DNA of 64,000 nt from Roseiarcus fermentans (lineage in GTDB: Bacteria; Pseudomonadota; Alphaproteobacteria; Rhizobiales; Beijerinckiaceae), in assembly GCF_003315135.1 (NCBI RefSeq), contig NZ_QNRK01000011.1, positions 62,001 to 126,000 of the forward strand, written 5' to 3'. The notes under the pieces are model-generated. The model was given only the letters and a program-made list of their open reading frames with translations. It had not been told where the DNA came from and did no database searches. A program made the translations under genes and the position numbers. Position 1 is the stretch's first letter, and each line of letters starts with the position of its first letter. Below, piece after piece: positions 36,694-45,609 of this stretch.

Positions 36694-36711
36694 CGTCTCG
36701 CTCCCTCGAAT

Positions 36712-36770
36712 GGCAGTCGGGCTTCGGCAGTCGACTCAACGGAAAACCCGACTGCCGACTGCCGACTGCC
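36712..36770. repeat. Hairpin with tandem GACTGCC heptamers between ahpF and the SDR gene
   Basis: GGCAGTCGGG at 36712-36721 is a perfect complement of CCCGACTGCC at 36747-36756, and two more GACTGCC units follow (36757-36770); another GGCAGTC lies at 36726-36732. Repeated heptamers in both orientations can fold in several ways. It sits just after ahpF in the direction of transcription. It could be a transcript 3' structure or a small repeat family. Confidence 0.55.
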
Positions 36771-36778
36771 TTCTTGTA

Positions 36779-38353
36779 TCACGCCGCCTCGACCATCGGC
36801 GCCGGGGCGCGCATCAGGCAGTCGAACGCCGAGAGCGCGGCCTTGGCGCCGTCGCCCATCGCGATGACGATCTGCTTGAACGGCGTGGTCGTCGCGTCGC
36901 CGGCGGCGAACACCCCGTAGGCGGAGGTCTCCTGGCGCGCGTCGACCTCGATCTCGCCGCGCCCGGTGAGCTTGACCGCGCCCTTCAGCCATTCCGAGTT
37001 GGGCACGAGGCCGATCTGGACGAAGATCCCCTCGAGCTCGAGGCGGTGAACCGCCCCGGTCGTGCGATCCTTGTAGGCGAGGCCGACCACCCTGGCGCCG
37101 TCGCCGAACACCTCGGTCGTCTGCGCCGAGGCGATGATCGAGACGTTCGGCAGCGAACGGAGTTTCGCCTGCAGCACCTCGTCGGCGCGCAGCTTCGGGT
37201 CGAACTCGATCAGCGTCACGTGCGCGGTGATGCCGGCGAGGTCGATCGCCGCCTCGACGCCCGAGTTGCCGCCGCCGATCACCGCGACGCGCTTGCCCTT
37301 GAACAACGGCCCGTCGCAATGCGGACAATAGGCGACGCCCTTGTTGCGGTATTCGGCCTCGCCCGGCACGTTCATCGACCGCCAGCGCGCCCCGGGCGAC
37401 AGCACGACCGTGCGCGCCTTCAGCGTCGCGCCGCTCGCGAGCCGGACTTCGGCCAGGCCGCCGGGCGCAGCCGGAATGAGCTGGGCCGCCATCTGGCCGG
37501 TCATCACCTCGACCTCGTGGGCGCGCACCAGGCTTTCGAGCTCCTTGGCGAGCGCCGGCCCCTCGGTGTGGGCGACCGAGATCAGGTTCTCGATGCCGAG
37601 CGTATCGTTGGTCTGGCCGCCGAAGCGGTCGGCGACGAGGCCAGTGCGGATGCCCTTGCGCGCGGCGTAGATCGCCGCCGCCGCCCCCGCCGGGCCGCCG
37701 CCGACGATCAGCATATCGTAAGGCGCCCGGGCGTTCAGCCGTTCGGCGTCGCGGGCTGACGCGCCGGCGTCGAGCTTCGCCACGATCTCGTCGAGGCTCA
37801 TGCGACCCTGCCCGAACGGTTTTCCGTTCAGGAAGACGGACGGAACGGCCATGATCTCGCGCTCCGCCGTCTCGGCCGGGAAGGCCGCGCCGTCGATCGC
37901 CACGTGGCGGACATGCGGGTTGAGCACGCTGATGGCGTTCAGCGCCTGTACCACCTCGGGGCAGTTCTGGCAGGATTGCGAGAAATAGGTCTCGAAGCGG
38001 TAATCGCCCGCGATCGCCTTGATCTGCTCGACCGTCTCGGGCGCGATTTTCGGCGGATGGCCGCCGGCCTGCAGCAAAGCGAGCACCAGCGAGTTGAATT
38101 CGTGGCCCATCGGCAGGCCGGCGAAGGTGACGACCGCGTCCCCGCCCGCCGGGCGGATCGCGAAGGACGGCTTTCGCGCGTCGTCGCCGTCGCGGATGAG
38201 CGCGATGCGGTCCGAGAGCGATGCGATCTCTTCCAGGAGTTCCAGCGTCTCCCGCGAAGCCTCGCCGCCGTCGAGCGATGCGACGAGCTCGATCGGACGT
38301 TGAATGCGCTCGAAATAGCCTTTGAGCTGTGTCTTGATGGAATCGTCGAGCAT
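36779..38353 (-). CDS. ahpF: Alkyl hydroperoxide reductase subunit F
   Basis: A 524-residue FAD- and NADH-dependent disulfide reductase that recycles AhpC. The N-terminal double thioredoxin-fold domain has the redox pair Cys128/Cys131 in [10 protein letters not shown]. The FAD domain starts [20 protein letters not shown], and the second redox pair lies in AYCPHCDGP near residue 345, followed by the NADH motif [19 protein letters not shown]. Length is normal. It lies 120 bp downstream of ahpC with a hairpin between, so it can be co-transcribed at a lower level. Confidence 0.95.
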   Translation of the reverse strand: MLDDSIKTQLKGYFERIQRPIELVASLDGGEASRETLELLEEIASLSDRIALIRDGDDARKPSFAIRPAGGDAVVTFAGLPMGHEFNSLVLALLQAGGHPPKIAPETVEQIKAIAGDYRFETYFSQSCQNCPEVVQALNAISVLNPHVRHVAIDGAAFPAETAEREIMAVPSVFLNGKPFGQGRMSLDEIVAKLDAGASARDAERLNARAPYDMLIVGGGPAGAAAAIYAARKGIRTGLVADRFGGQTNDTLGIENLISVAHTEGPALAKELESLVRAHEVEVMTGQMAAQLIPAAPGGLAEVRLASGATLKARTVVLSPGARWRSMNVPGEAEYRNKGVAYCPHCDGPLFKGKRVAVIGGGNSGVEAAIDLAGITAHVTLIEFDPKLRADEVLQAKLRSLPNVSIIASAQTTEVFGDGARVVGLAYKDRTTGAVHRLELEGIFVQIGLVPNSEWLKGAVKLTGRGEIEVDARQETSAYGVFAAGDATTTPFKQIVIAMGDGAKAALSAFDCLMRAPAPMVEAA

Positions 38354-38433
38354 GGAACGCCCCCGAATGTGCCTATGGCGAATGCGCGGGCCGGCGTTGG
38401 TTCCCGGCTCACCGCGATGGACGGAGTGTTGTC

Positions 38434-38459
38434 GGAGGGCGCCGCGGACGGCGCCCTCC
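38434..38459 (-). other. Hairpin between ahpC and ahpF
   Basis: GGAGGGCGCC at 38434-38443 pairs perfectly with GGCGCCCTCC at 38450-38459 around a 6-base loop, just downstream of the ahpC stop in transcription order. No T-run follows. It is likely a partial terminator or mRNA-stabilising structure, consistent with ahpC being made in excess of ahpF. Confidence 0.55.
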
Positions 38460-38473
38460 CGGGTCGTGAAAGT

Positions 38474-39037
<564 letters not shown>

Positions 39038-39148
39038 GATTCAGCCCTCGCTGTTGCGGTTCTTGTTTGAGATTTTTTTGGTGTCTTATGCCCCGGCGAA
39101 CCGCCCAGCGCGGACCCCGGGGACGCCCTGCGTATACCCTGTTAGCCC

Positions 39149-39198
39149 AATCGCTAGAAGTTGGAAATAGCGATTGCATTGATCGATTTGTTCGATCA
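39149..39198. promoter_or_regulatory. Two adjacent palindromes in the ahpC-oxyR intergenic region (OxyR site candidate)
   Basis: AATCGCTA at 39149-39156 and TAGCGATT at 39168-39175 form a perfect inverted repeat spaced by 11 bases. TGATCGA at 39180-39186 and TCGATCA at 39192-39198 form a second one, ending just before the oxyR ATG region. A tetrameric OxyR contacts four half-sites spaced about one helical turn; the ATCG/ATAG-like half-sites and the location fit that. The assignment is inference. Confidence 0.6.
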
Positions 39199-39208
39199 CA
39201 TGGGGCCG

Positions 39209-40165
39209 ATGAAATTCCTTCCGACGCTTCGCCAGCTCCGTTTTCTCGTCGCCCTCGCCGACCGCCGGCATTTCGGCCAGGCGGCGGAGGCCTGCCTCGT
39301 CAGCCAGTCGACGCTCAGCGCGGCGATCCAGGAGCTGGAGGAAGGCCTCGGCGTGATCCTGTTCGACCGCACCCGCCGCTCGGTCGCGCCGACCGGGATC
39401 GGGGTCGAGATCGCCGAGCGAGCGCGAACCATCCTGCGCCAGGCCGAGGACCTCGTCGACATCGCGATCGCCGCGCACGATCCCTTGTCCGGTCCGCTGC
39501 GACTCGGCGTCATCCCGACGATCGGGCCGTTCCTTCTGCCGCGCGTGCTGCCCAGACTCAGGGAAATCGCGCCCGATCTGAAGCTCTACCTGCGCGAGGA
39601 GCAGACGGCGCGACTGGTCGACCGGCTCGAGGCGGGCCAGCTCGACGCGGCGGTGCTCGCGCTGCCCGTGCCCCTCGCCGACGTCGAGAGCGAGGACATC
39701 GCCGTCGATCCGTTCTACGTGGTCTGCCCGCCCGGGCACCGGCTGGCGTCCCTGCCCGTGGTTCGCCCGTGCGACATGGCGACGGAGGACCTGCTGTTGC
39801 TCGAGGACGGCCATTGTCTGCGCGAACACGCGCTCGCCGCCTGTCACCTCGAGGGCGCGCGCCGCAACACCGCGGCGTTCCAGGGCACCAGCCTGCATAC
39901 GCTGGTGCAGATGGCGGCGAACGGGCTCGGCGTCACCCTGGTTCCCGAGATGGCGATCGCCTCGGGCCTCGCCGCCGGCCTCGATCTGCATGTCGCGCCG
40001 CTCGCGGGCGAGGAGCCCGGACGCCGGATCGCCCTCGTCTGGCGCAGGGCGTCGGGCCGCAAGGAGACGTTTCGTCAGCTGGCGACGATCCTGCGCGAGG
40101 CGCTCGAGGCGGGGCGCGAGCGCGCGGCGCTGCGCCGGATTCCGGTGTTCGAGCCGGCCGGCTGA
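39209..40165 (+). CDS. oxyR: Hydrogen-peroxide-sensing LysR regulator OxyR
   Basis: A 318-residue LysR-family regulator. The N-terminal helix-turn-helix is LPTLRQLRFLVALADRRHFGQAA and VSQSTLSAAIQELEEGLG. The sensor domain contains the two redox cysteines spaced nine residues apart in GHCLREHALAAC, matching Cys199/Cys208 of E. coli OxyR; this identifies it as OxyR rather than a generic LysR protein. ATG 39209 is used, giving the usual start; ATG 39200 is an alternative and neither has a strong ribosome-binding site. It is divergent from ahpC, its expected target. Confidence 0.92.
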   Translation: MKFLPTLRQLRFLVALADRRHFGQAAEACLVSQSTLSAAIQELEEGLGVILFDRTRRSVAPTGIGVEIAERARTILRQAEDLVDIAIAAHDPLSGPLRLGVIPTIGPFLLPRVLPRLREIAPDLKLYLREEQTARLVDRLEAGQLDAAVLALPVPLADVESEDIAVDPFYVVCPPGHRLASLPVVRPCDMATEDLLLLEDGHCLREHALAACHLEGARRNTAAFQGTSLHTLVQMAANGLGVTLVPEMAIASGLAAGLDLHVAPLAGEEPGRRIALVWRRASGRKETFRQLATILREALEAGRERAALRRIPVFEPAG

Positions 40166-40286
40166 GGTCTTGCTCGACTGCGACGCAATCGCCGCGCCGC
40201 CCGCGCGCTTTTGCCGCCCCATGCGCTTTTGACACCCTGTGCGCCGCACCATAATTTCGCCCGCGGCCTGGGAGTCTGCGCCCCTC

Positions 40287-40391
40287 GTGACGTTGCGATG
40301 TCTGGACAGGAAGGCGGCGCTGGCGGCGCGGGAGCCGTTCGAGCGCTTCGTCGCGCCCCGCTTCGTCCTTTCCGCGGTCCAGACGATGTGA
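40287..40391 (+). CDS. Possible 34-residue ORF preceding hemG
   Basis: A GTG-started frame reading VTLRCLDRKAALAAREPFER and ending FVLSAVQTM with a TGA at 40389-40391, directly before the hemG ribosome-binding sequence (GGGGAGG at 40392-40398). The composition is protein-like and the position suggests a leader peptide or translational coupling gene, or a fragment. No family recognised. Evidence is weak. Confidence 0.25.
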   Translation: MTLRCLDRKAALAAREPFERFVAPRFVLSAVQTM

Positions 40392-40403
40392 GGGGAGGCG
40401 GCG

Positions 40404-40937
40404 ACGAAGGATATTGCGATTGTTTACGCCACGCGCGACGGCCAGTCCGAGCGGATCGCCGGGCGGATCGCCGCGCGCCTCGGCGACGCCGGCGCGACCA
40501 CCGCCTTTCACCGCCTCGAAAGACGCAGCCCGCCGGCGATCGGCGCCCAGAGTTCGGCCTGCGTCGCCATCCTCGCGGTGCGCTACGGGAACGTGCTGCC
40601 TGAGGCGCGCGACTTCCTCGCCGCCTACGCCGCCGAGGATACGGTGCGGCCGCTGGCGCTCGCGGTCGTCAATCTGGTGGCGCGCGACCCGGCGCGGCGC
40701 ACGCCCGAGACCAACCCCTATCTGCGCAAGACGCTGGCGCGCTATCCGTTGCGCCCCGCCCTCGCCGTCGCCATCGCCGGCCGGCTGAACTATCCGCACT
40801 ATCGCTTCGTCGACAAGCAGATGATCCGCCTGATCATGGCGATGACCGGCGGCGTCGCCGACGGCCGCTCCGACATCGAATACACCGACTGGGGGCAGGT
40901 CGACGATTTCGCCGCCGCCGTCGCCGCGCTGGCGTAG
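40404..40937 (+). CDS. hemG: Protoporphyrinogen IX dehydrogenase HemG; apparent ACG start
   Basis: Reading the frame upstream gives a full flavodoxin-like HemG: KDIAIVYATRDGQSERIAGR, then VNLVARDPARRTPETNPY and a C-terminal YTDWGQVDDFA, closely matching E. coli HemG motifs (STRDGQT, VNLVARKP, RTPQTN, YTDWEQV). HemG oxidises protoporphyrinogen IX using FMN and quinone. The codon where the initiator Met is expected is ACG (40404-40406), 5 bases after GGGGAGG, and no ATG, GTG or TTG lies between the upstream stop (40389) and the conserved start. Either ACG (or ATT 40413) initiates, the start was lost, or there is a sequencing error. If only the internal GTG at 40578 is used, the flavin-binding N-terminus would be missing. 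Length 177 residues matches the family. Confidence 0.8.
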   Translation, partial: TKDIAIVYATRDGQSERIAGRIAARLGDAGATTAFHRLERRSPPAIGAQSSACVAILAVRYGNVLPEARDFLAAYAAEDTVRPLALAVVNLVARDPARRTPETNPYLRKTLARYPLRPALAVAIAGRLNYPHYRFVDKQMIRLIMAMTGGVADGRSDIEYTDWGQVDDFAAAVAALA

Positions 40938-40994
40938 CGCGCCGGGTCGGCGGTCGCGGCGTCCCGGCGCAAGACGCCAGGACGCCGCCCGTCG

Positions 40995-42005
40995 TCAGAA
41001 GTCGTACTTGCCGACGGTGTCCTTGGTGAAGATCAACGGCTTGCCGTAGACCACCTCGCCGTCCTTGCCGGCGGTGAAGGTGGCGTTGGCCTTCGGCACC
41101 TCGATCGTCGCGCCGACCTTCGACGGGTCGAACTTGCCGGCGAGTTTCATGTGGGTTTCATAGGCGGCGACGTAGCCGAGCTCGAACGGATCCCAGAACG
41201 CGAACGCCTTCTGCGAGCCGTTTTCGAGGTAGCGCTTGATCGCGCTCGGCAGCGCGAAGCCGGTGGCGTAGACCTTGCCGACATGCCCGCTCGCCTCGAT
41301 CGCGCGCGCCGCCGCGGGCGCGCTGACCGCCGACGAGGAGATGATCACCTTCAGGTTCGGATGCGCCTGCATCAGGTTCACCGCCACGTCGTAGCTCTTG
41401 GCGTCGTCGTCGCCGGCGAACTGCGTGTCGACGACCTTGAACACCTGATACTTCGGATCGGTCTTGGTCAGCTCCGTCATGATCTTGATGTGCGCCATGT
41501 GGTTGGGCGACGTTGGGGACGCGGCTACGAAAGCGATCTCGCCGCCCTCGGGGACGTCGATCAACGCCGCATCCAGCATGACCTTGGCGGCCTGTTCGTA
41601 GGAGAGCTGGTTGACGAACATGTCGCGCGCCGGCACGGCGGCGTCGGCGTCGTAGGTCGTGACCACGATGCCCTTCTTGCGCGCCTCCTCCAGCACCGGC
41701 GCGACGGCGTTGAGGTCGATCGCCGCAAGGATGATGGCGTCCGGCTTCTGGTTGACGAAGTTCTGCAGCGTCTCGACCTGCAGCGACACGTCCGCATGAT
41801 CGGCGCCGGCGTAGATCAGCGTGTCGCCGAGCTCCTTGGCCGCGGCCTTGGCGCCGTCGCCGGTGAGCTCGAAATACGGAAAGCCGGTCCATTTCGGCGT
41901 CATCATGATCTTGAAGCCCGAGTCCTTGGCGGTCGCGAGGCGCGGCGCCAGGCCGGCCAGGACGAGACCCGCCCCGAGCTTTCCCAATTCTCTACGGTTC
42001 ACCAT
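40995..42005 (-). CDS. ABC transporter substrate-binding protein, LsrB-like
   Basis: A 336-residue periplasmic binding protein. The N-terminus NRRELGKLGAGLVLAGLAP looks like a twin-arginine or standard signal. The mature part resembles LsrB (autoinducer-2 binding) throughout: KIMMTPKWTGFPYFELTG, NFVNQKPDAIIL, TTYDADAAVPARDMFVNQ and the C-terminal IFTKDTVGKYDF, like the GKYDF ending of LsrB. Of the LsrB ligand residues as I remember them, Lys and the first Asp are kept, but the Asp-Gln pair and the Pro seem replaced (SPTSPNHM, SSSAVSAP). It may bind a sugar such as rhamnose rather than AI-2. It follows permease 1 by 42 bp. Confidence 0.82.
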   Translation of the reverse strand: MVNRRELGKLGAGLVLAGLAPRLATAKDSGFKIMMTPKWTGFPYFELTGDGAKAAAKELGDTLIYAGADHADVSLQVETLQNFVNQKPDAIILAAIDLNAVAPVLEEARKKGIVVTTYDADAAVPARDMFVNQLSYEQAAKVMLDAALIDVPEGGEIAFVAASPTSPNHMAHIKIMTELTKTDPKYQVFKVVDTQFAGDDDAKSYDVAVNLMQAHPNLKVIISSSAVSAPAAARAIEASGHVGKVYATGFALPSAIKRYLENGSQKAFAFWDPFELGYVAAYETHMKLAGKFDPSKVGATIEVPKANATFTAGKDGEVVYGKPLIFTKDTVGKYDF

Positions 42006-42047
42006 CGTCTTCCTCCTTCTTTATCGTTGCGTTCCTGTGGTTCCGCT

Positions 42048-43043
42048 TCAGACGTCCGCGTTGTCGGGACGCCGCAGACGCGCCAGCGCCGCCGCAACCG
42101 CCGGGCGGAGCACGCCGCCGACGAGCAGGACGCCGAGCACGACTGTCTGTGTCGGGCCGCCGATGTTGGCGAGGCCCATGCCGTTGCGGAGGGTGCCCAG
42201 CAGCATGAGCGCGAGCACGACGCCGCCGATCGTGCCGCGTCCGCCGTTGATATCCATCCCGCCGAGCACCACCGCGGTGACGACGAACAGAATGGAGCCG
42301 TCCGCGTTGTCGCCGCGCGCCGAGCCGTACTGCCCCACCCACACCACGGCCGCCAGCCCGGCGAGCGCGCTCGCCAGCGCATAGGCGCAGATCTTGATCT
42401 TCACCACGTTCACGCCGGCGAACCACGACGCGTCCCGGTTGAGCCCGATCGAGAAGCAGTACCGCCCGAACACCGTGCGATGCATCAGCAGCCAGACGGC
42501 GACCGCCACCGCCGCGAAAGCCAGCAGGGACACGGGAACGATGTCGTCGAACAAACGCGTCGCGCCGAGCCAGCGATACGAATCGTTGAAATCCGTGTAG
42601 CCGACTTCGCTGCCGACGATGAAGGCGAGGCCGCGGTAGGCGCCCATGGCGCCGAGCGTGACGGCGAGCGAGGGCAGACCGAACCGCGCCGCCAGAACCC
42701 CATTCAGCGTTCCCAGCAGCGCCCCGATCGCGACGACGGCGGCGGCGGCGAAGCCGATGGGAACGCCGAACATGGACAGTTTCGACAGCGTGACCGTGCC
42801 GACCGCGACGGTGGAGGCGAGCGAGATGTCGATCTCGCCGAGCGACACCACCATCGCCAGCCCGAGCGCCAGCAACCCGGGGATGATGAAGAATCGCGTC
42901 GAGCCGAAGATCTGGTCGAGGCTCAGGTAGTACGGCGACAGCGTCGTGGACCAGACGCCTGCGGCCACGATCAACGCGGCGAGCGTCATCTCCCAGGCGG
43001 GCCACTGCGGGCGAACCGGCCTTTTGGTCCTGTCGTCCTTCAC
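42048..43043 (-). CDS. Sugar/AI-2-type ABC transporter permease (LsrD-like)
   Basis: A 331-residue CUT2-type permease with about nine membrane segments. Motifs are ALGLAMVVSLGEIDISLAST, GTLNGVLAARFGLPSLAVTLG and VTAVVLGGMDINGGRGTIGG. The GTG start at 43043 overlaps the stop of the other permease (GTGA). The order ATPase, permease, permease, binding protein on the same strand is the lsrACDB order. The initial cytoplasmic segment is basic (KDDRTKRPVRPQW). Confidence 0.85.
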   Translation of the reverse strand: MKDDRTKRPVRPQWPAWEMTLAALIVAAGVWSTTLSPYYLSLDQIFGSTRFFIIPGLLALGLAMVVSLGEIDISLASTVAVGTVTLSKLSMFGVPIGFAAAAVVAIGALLGTLNGVLAARFGLPSLAVTLGAMGAYRGLAFIVGSEVGYTDFNDSYRWLGATRLFDDIVPVSLLAFAAVAVAVWLLMHRTVFGRYCFSIGLNRDASWFAGVNVVKIKICAYALASALAGLAAVVWVGQYGSARGDNADGSILFVVTAVVLGGMDINGGRGTIGGVVLALMLLGTLRNGMGLANIGGPTQTVVLGVLLVGGVLRPAVAAALARLRRPDNADV

Positions 43044-44068
43044 TTCGCCCCCCGCGTGCGAAGCGAAGCGCGGATGCCCGACGCGATCGCGGCGTCGGCC
43101 GCCACCGCCGCGACGATCGCCACGCCCTGAATGAACATGCGCCAGAACTCCGGCACGGCGAGCAGCACCAGGCCGTTGTCGATGGTGGCGAGCACCACCG
43201 CGCCGAGCGCGGCGCCGATCACCGAGCCGGCGCCGCCCGACACGCTGACGCCGCCGATCACCGCCGCGGCCAGCGAACTCATCTCCCAGCCCGAGGCCAG
43301 CACCACCGTGACCGTGCCGACCCGCGCCGCATAAAGCAGCCCCGCCGCGCCGCACAAGACGCCGCACAGCGTGTAGGCCATGAGCACGACCCGCTCGGCG
43401 CGAAGTCCGAAATAGAAGGCGGCGAGCGGATTGGAGCCGACTGCGTAGATGCGCCGTCCCCAGGGAAAGTATTGCAGGAACGCCCAGACGATGACGACGA
43501 TCGCGGTCGCCGCCGCCGCCAGCAGCGGCACGCCGGCAATCCGCGCATCGACGCTGGTCAGCATCCAGGGCGGCAAGCGGCTCGACGTGACTTCCTGCCC
43601 GTGCGCGTAGACGTAGGTCAGACCCCGATAGAGCGACATCGTGCCGAGCGTCGCGATCAGCGCCGGGACTTTGCCGTAAGCCACCAGGAGGCCGTTGATC
43701 GCGCCGAGCGCGGCGCCGATCGCGAGCGGGATCAGCACGAGCTGCCACGGCGCGATGGCGGGATGGCGGGCGGCGAAATCGGCGGTCAGGTAGGCCGCGA
43801 AGCCCATCATCGCGCCGACCGAAACGTCGAGATTGCGTGTCAGCAGAACGACCGCCTGCGCACAGGCGGCGATCGCGAGGATCGCCGCCGAGGAGGCGAC
43901 GGTGGTGAGGTTCTGGGTCGTCAGGAAGGTGTTCGTCAACACGGCGAACAGCGTTCCCAGCGCCGCCAGGAACACCAGCACGCCGGCTTCGCGCAGCCGC
44001 AGGACGAACGCGATGGCTCGACGCGAGCCCTTCCGGTTCCCGACCGCGGCGTCGTCCGGCGCGCTCAC
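43040..44068 (-). CDS. Sugar/AI-2-type ABC transporter permease (LsrC-like)
   Basis: A 342-residue permease partner with the motifs AVVLLTRNLDVSVGAMMGF, GAINGLLVAYGKVPALIATLG and LAAAVIGGVSVSGGAGSVIG, typical of CUT2/LsrC proteins. The GTG start at 44068 overlaps the stop of the ATPase gene (GTGA), and its own stop overlaps the next permease start. It probably pairs with the next permease in the inner membrane. Confidence 0.85.
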   Translation of the reverse strand: MSAPDDAAVGNRKGSRRAIAFVLRLREAGVLVFLAALGTLFAVLTNTFLTTQNLTTVASSAAILAIAACAQAVVLLTRNLDVSVGAMMGFAAYLTADFAARHPAIAPWQLVLIPLAIGAALGAINGLLVAYGKVPALIATLGTMSLYRGLTYVYAHGQEVTSSRLPPWMLTSVDARIAGVPLLAAAATAIVVIVWAFLQYFPWGRRIYAVGSNPLAAFYFGLRAERVVLMAYTLCGVLCGAAGLLYAARVGTVTVVLASGWEMSSLAAAVIGGVSVSGGAGSVIGAALGAVVLATIDNGLVLLAVPEFWRMFIQGVAIVAAVAADAAIASGIRASLRTRGAK

Positions 44069-45609
44069 CGCCGCGCCCTCGCGCCCTGCTGCGCCGCGGC
44101 CATCATCACCTTCTCCTGCGTCGCTTCGGCGTGGCTGAACGCACCGACCAGGGCGCCTTCGGCGATCACCAGGATGCGGTCGCTCATCGCGATCAGTTCC
44201 GGCAGATCCGAGGAGATCAGCACCACCGCCAACCCCTCGCCGGCGAGCTGGGCGATCATTTCGTGCACCTGCGCCTTGCTGCCGATGTCGATGCCGTGCG
44301 TGGGTTCGTCGAGGATCAGCGCCGCCGGCTTGGTGGCCAGCCACTTGGCGAACGCCACTTTCTGCCGGTTTCCGCCGGAGAGGGACGATACGATCTGCTC
44401 CACCGACGGCGTCAGGACCCGATAGGTCGCGGCGGCGTCTTCGGCCAACCGTCGCTCGCGGGCGGAATCGACGAAACTCCAGCGCGCCAGCGTCCGAACG
44501 ATCGGCAGCGTGATGTTGTGGGTGATGGTTTCGGGCATGATCAGCCCGTCGCGGTCGCGGTCCTCCGGCAGATAGGCGAGGCCCAGCGCCAGCATCTGCC
44601 CGGGGCTGCGCGGATGGACCTCGCGGCCGCGCAGAAACACCTGACCCGAAGTCGGCGGCGTCACGCCGAAAAGGGTCTGCGCGATCTCGGATCGTCCGGC
44701 GCCGACCAGCCCGCCCATGCCGACGATTTCGCCGGCGCGCACCGAAAACGAGACGTCCGCGAAAACCCTTGCGAGCGACAGGGCCTCGACGCGCAACGTC
44801 TCCGCGCCGAGCGCCGGCGCCGCGCGCCGTGTGAACAGCGTCTCGAGCGGCCGGCCGACCATCATCTGCACGAGGCTGGCGCGGTCCACCTCCGCCGCCG
44901 GCCTGGTCGCCACGTGGCGGCGATCCCGCAACACCGTGACGTCGTCGCAGACGGCGGTGATCTCCTCGAGCCGGTGAGAAATGAGGATGACCGCGGTCCC
45001 GCGATCGCGCAGCGCGCGCACCACCCGGAACAGCCGCTCGGCTTCCGCCGGCGTGAGCGCCGAGGTCGGTTCGTCGAGGATCAGGACGCGCACGTCCGCC
45101 GAGAGCGCGCGGGCGATTTCGACGAACTGGTGTTCGGCATAAGACAGCCCCGCCACCAGAGCGCGCGGGTCGATGTCGGACCCGAGGCGGCGAAGCAACG
45201 CGCTCGCCGTGGCGACCATCGTCTTGCGGTTGATCACGCCGATCGGCAGCGTCGGATAGGCGCCGAGCGCGATGTTCTCGGCCACCGACATGTGGGGAAA
45301 CAGTTTCGGGTCCTGATAGACGGCGGCCACGCCCTGGGCTCGCGCCTCGATCGGCGTTCGGAACCGGACCGGCTGGCCGGCGAGCCACACGCGCCCCGAA
45401 TCCGGCTGCGCGAGGCCGGTGATGATCTGCACCAGCGTCGACTTGCCGGCCCCGTTCTCGCCGACGAGGCCGTGCACCCGGCCGGGCAGAACGTCGAAGG
45501 AGACGTCCTCGAGCGCACGCACCGGCCCGAACGCCTTGCATATCCCTTCGAGCCGCAACACCGGGAGAGGCCCGATTTCGGGCCGGTCTAATTGACCCGT
45601 GTCGGGCAT
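44065..45609 (-). CDS. Sugar/AI-2-type ABC transporter ATP-binding protein (LsrA-like)
   Basis: A 514-residue two-domain CUT2 ATPase. The first domain has GENGAGKSTLVQIITG, LSYAEHQFVEIARAL and VLILDEPTSALTP; the second has GAGRSEIAQTLFG and LSGGNRQKVAFAKWL with LILDEPTHGIDIG. ATG 45609 opens a short acidic/Pro tail then LRLEGICKAFGPVRALEDV. It heads a four-gene minus-strand operon coupled by GTGA overlaps. The upstream 536-bp gap contains a decayed MITE at 45640-45844 within the presumed promoter region. Confidence 0.87.
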   Translation of the reverse strand: MPDTGQLDRPEIGPLPVLRLEGICKAFGPVRALEDVSFDVLPGRVHGLVGENGAGKSTLVQIITGLAQPDSGRVWLAGQPVRFRTPIEARAQGVAAVYQDPKLFPHMSVAENIALGAYPTLPIGVINRKTMVATASALLRRLGSDIDPRALVAGLSYAEHQFVEIARALSADVRVLILDEPTSALTPAEAERLFRVVRALRDRGTAVILISHRLEEITAVCDDVTVLRDRRHVATRPAAEVDRASLVQMMVGRPLETLFTRRAAPALGAETLRVEALSLARVFADVSFSVRAGEIVGMGGLVGAGRSEIAQTLFGVTPPTSGQVFLRGREVHPRSPGQMLALGLAYLPEDRDRDGLIMPETITHNITLPIVRTLARWSFVDSARERRLAEDAAATYRVLTPSVEQIVSSLSGGNRQKVAFAKWLATKPAALILDEPTHGIDIGSKAQVHEMIAQLAGEGLAVVLISSDLPELIAMSDRILVIAEGALVGAFSHAEATQEKVMMAAAQQGARARR

